From an uncultured Paracoccaceae bacterium (GTDB lineage: Bacteria > Pseudomonadota > Alphaproteobacteria > Rhodobacterales > Rhodobacteraceae): 64,000 bases of DNA. The first letter of the stretch is position 1. Each line of letters begins with the position of its first letter. The stretch spans positions 62,001 through 126,000 of the forward strand of contig CALAXT010000024.1 of NCBI GenBank assembly GCA_937895435.1, written 5' to 3'. This document shows, piece after piece, positions 62,558-64,000 of the stretch. A program made the translations under genes and the position numbers. The notes under the pieces were generated by a model. That model was given only the letters and a program-made list of their open reading frames with translations. It was not told where the DNA came from and ran no database searches.

Positions 62558-62583
62558 CGTGCCGCAGCTTTTGCTGCGGCACG
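62558..62583 (-). repeat. Intercistronic hairpin between tctC and tctA
   Basis: A perfect 10-bp stem CGTGCCGCAG / CTGCGGCACG with a 6-base loop lies between the binding-protein and permease genes, followed on the transcribed strand by TCTTTT. Such hairpins can protect the upstream mRNA or weaken read-through, giving more binding protein than permease. Confidence 0.65.
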
Positions 62584-62590
62584 CATCATT

Positions 62591-63535
62591 TTACTTCGAC
62601 AACAGATCTTTATACTGCGCGTAAAAGCTCGACAGATCGCTCATCATCGCACCGGTTTCGTCCGCAGGCATAAAAGTCAACTGGGTGCCACTGCCGCTTG
62701 CCCATTCCTGAACGGGCGCGCTTTTGCTGGCTGCCTCCAAAGCGGCTGAGAGTTTGGCCACCACATCTGCAGGCGTACCCGGAGGGGCGCCGACCACACG
62801 GTTGATCGTGAATTTCGCAATTTCGGGATGGCCGATTTCAGTCGCGTTTTGCACACCCTCAAGCACAGTGTTCTTGGTCAGCGTAAAGATCATCCGCATA
62901 TCGCCAGATGCCACATATTTCGCCAAAGACCCAATTGGCTTCAGCGTTGCATCAACCTCGCCGCGCATCACGGCGATCATGGTATCGTTCGACCCACCAT
63001 AGCCTGTGACGTTCACGATTGGGCAATTCAGAATATTGAACGAAATCACAGCCGTGATGCTTGATGTCGAATCAACACCAGTATCTGACATTTTGGCAGG
63101 ACGGCCCAAGGCACAAAGATCGGCCACGCTTTGGATTGGCGAATCTGATTTCACGGCGATGCCGTACTGTTCCTCACCAAGGTTCGCCACCCAAGTGATT
63201 TCGCTCAGAGGAAAGCCGATATCGCGGTTGGTGGCCTCGGATACAGTCAGACCGGGGATGTTAAAAATACCAATGGTATAGCCGTCGGGCTCTGCGCGAT
63301 AAACCGCTTGGCCACCACGAGTGCCCGAGGCACCAGGGATGTTGTCGGGCACAACCGTTGTGCCAAGCACCTCTTCGAGGGCAGGCGCAAAGGTGCGCAC
63401 GATCGTGTCAAAGCCACCGCCCGGCTTATAAGGAATGACAAAGCTAATCTTGCCATCGCCCGGATATTCAGCATGCGCCGCCCCAGCCGCAAGGGCTGCC
63501 AAAGCGAAAACCGCTGGTTTAATAAAGTTTTTCAC
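62591..63535 (-). CDS. tctC: Tripartite tricarboxylate transporter binding protein TctC
   Basis: A 314-aa periplasmic binding protein with signal peptide (MKNFIKPAVFALAALAAGAAHA, cleaved after AHA). The mature start YPGDGKISFVIPYKPGGGFDTIVR is the TctC (Bug) ligand-binding region, and GASGTRGGQAVYRAEPDGYTIG is typical. The ligand is presumably the catabolised acid. It is between tctB and tctA. Confidence 0.93.
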   Translation of the reverse strand: MKNFIKPAVFALAALAAGAAHAEYPGDGKISFVIPYKPGGGFDTIVRTFAPALEEVLGTTVVPDNIPGASGTRGGQAVYRAEPDGYTIGIFNIPGLTVSEATNRDIGFPLSEITWVANLGEEQYGIAVKSDSPIQSVADLCALGRPAKMSDTGVDSTSSITAVISFNILNCPIVNVTGYGGSNDTMIAVMRGEVDATLKPIGSLAKYVASGDMRMIFTLTKNTVLEGVQNATEIGHPEIAKFTINRVVGAPPGTPADVVAKLSAALEAASKSAPVQEWASGSGTQLTFMPADETGAMMSDLSSFYAQYKDLLSK

Positions 63536-63567
63536 AGGTTTCTCCTCCCACGTTCAGTTTAAACGGA

Positions 63568-64000
63568 CTACCACCGGGCCAGCCCACCCTTCGAGAACAG
63601 CAGCCCACGATAAAGTTCGTAATCAAGCAGCCATTCGAAGACCAGATATTCAAATACCAACAAAACAAGCGCAACCTGAACGGCCTGCCAAACAGAGCGC
63701 CCGGCACGCAGCCACACAAACAAAAAACAAAAAGTTGGCAGGGCTGGCAAAATGCCCACCACCGCCATGCCCCCAAACGCCAACAACACCCACGCCAGCA
63801 GCCGCAGTTCTGCCACCAAAGGTGGCACCACCATCATTTCGCGACGATCAAAAGATGTCCCCCAAAATGCTGAAATGAACCGCTGCCCGGGCAAAGGCAG
63901 ACGGCTCCAAAGATCAATCATTGCCAGCGCCGCCAAAAGCACAGCAACCACAGTTGGAAAGCGCCGGGCGACATCACTATAGGCTTGGGCCCAAACCCCA
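63568..64000 (-). CDS. tctB: Tripartite tricarboxylate transporter small subunit TctB (partial, window end)
   Basis: The frame stays open to the end of the window, so the N-terminal part of this gene is missing. The visible 143 residues have four hydrophobic segments (VVAVLLAALAMIDLW, LLAWVLLAFGGMAVVG, FCFLFVWL, VALVLLVFEYLVFEWLL), the size and topology of TctB. Directly upstream of tctC on the same strand. Confidence 0.75.
   Translation of the reverse strand, partial: GVWAQAYSDVARRFPTVVAVLLAALAMIDLWSRLPLPGQRFISAFWGTSFDRREMMVVPPLVAELRLLAWVLLAFGGMAVVGILPALPTFCFLFVWLRAGRSVWQAVQVALVLLVFEYLVFEWLLDYELYRGLLFSKGGLARW

Noticed and set aside
39400-64000. LigAB, LigI, LigC and eutBC genes
   Set aside because: Searched by motif in all frames of the region and not found; their absence is the basis of two findings and is limited to this window.

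Overview
The window is from an alphaproteobacterium, most likely a Rhodobacterales (Roseobacter-type) bacterium. The evidence is a SAM/SAH riboswitch of the Rhodobacterales type directly in front of metK, the ornithine-lipid pair olsB-olsA, a CtrA-relay phosphotransferase (chpT), an irr regulator diverging from fabA-fabB-fabI, and the order miaB-phoH-ybeY-corC-lnt-metK. There are no rRNA operons, CRISPR arrays, phages or insertion sequences. One tRNA gene (Gln, TTG anticodon) is present.

Positions 1-38700 are mostly housekeeping. In order they hold: the twin-arginine translocase (tatABC) with an AAA+ ATPase; an orphan ABC ATPase; a GMC oxidoreductase; a four-gene block trmJ-like/ctaA/M32 carboxypeptidase/MFS; olsBA; chpT; tRNA-Gln. 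Next comes a tightly overlapping five-gene accessory operon (haloacid-dehalogenase-like, two alpha/beta hydrolases, a PLP dehydratase, an enolase-superfamily enzyme). It is followed by fabI-fabB-fabA and irr, miaB-phoH-ybeY-corC-lnt, riboswitch-metK, trmB, aroA and thyX.

Positions 39400-64000 are one large accessory catabolic region and the most interesting part. A divergent promoter near 44900-45020 separates two operons. Leftward runs a bicupin protein, a phthalate-dioxygenase-like Rieske oxygenase, an unknown 175-aa protein, a NicO/UreH-type Ni/Co permease, a His-tailed protein and a pair of half-size permeases. Rightward runs a EutA homologue with His-rich ends, an IclR regulator, an oxygenase reductase, a 4,5-dihydroxyphthalate-decarboxylase-like protein, a PanB-like protein lacking key catalytic residues, and an alpha/beta hydrolase with a Cys nucleophile. 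Further right lie a second decarboxylase paralogue, a Zn alcohol dehydrogenase, a His-rich CobW GTPase, a LigK-type aldolase and a LigJ-type 4-oxalomesaconate hydratase. These are followed by a LysR regulator that appears to start at ATT, a DMT transporter, two small cupins, a Rieske ferredoxin and a tripartite tricarboxylate transporter cut by the window end.

My reading is a regulon for uptake of an aromatic or polycarboxylic acid and its breakdown to oxaloacetate and pyruvate by the lower protocatechuate-4,5 (or gallate) route. No LigAB ring-cleavage enzyme is present, several cupins sharing an HQHFN motif could fill that step, and an unusual EutA/CobW/NicO metal-handling set accompanies it. 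A GGAAC-N3-GTTCC type palindrome recurs in three of its intergenic regions and fits the IclR regulator. The function of the EutA homologue without EutBC is the main open question.
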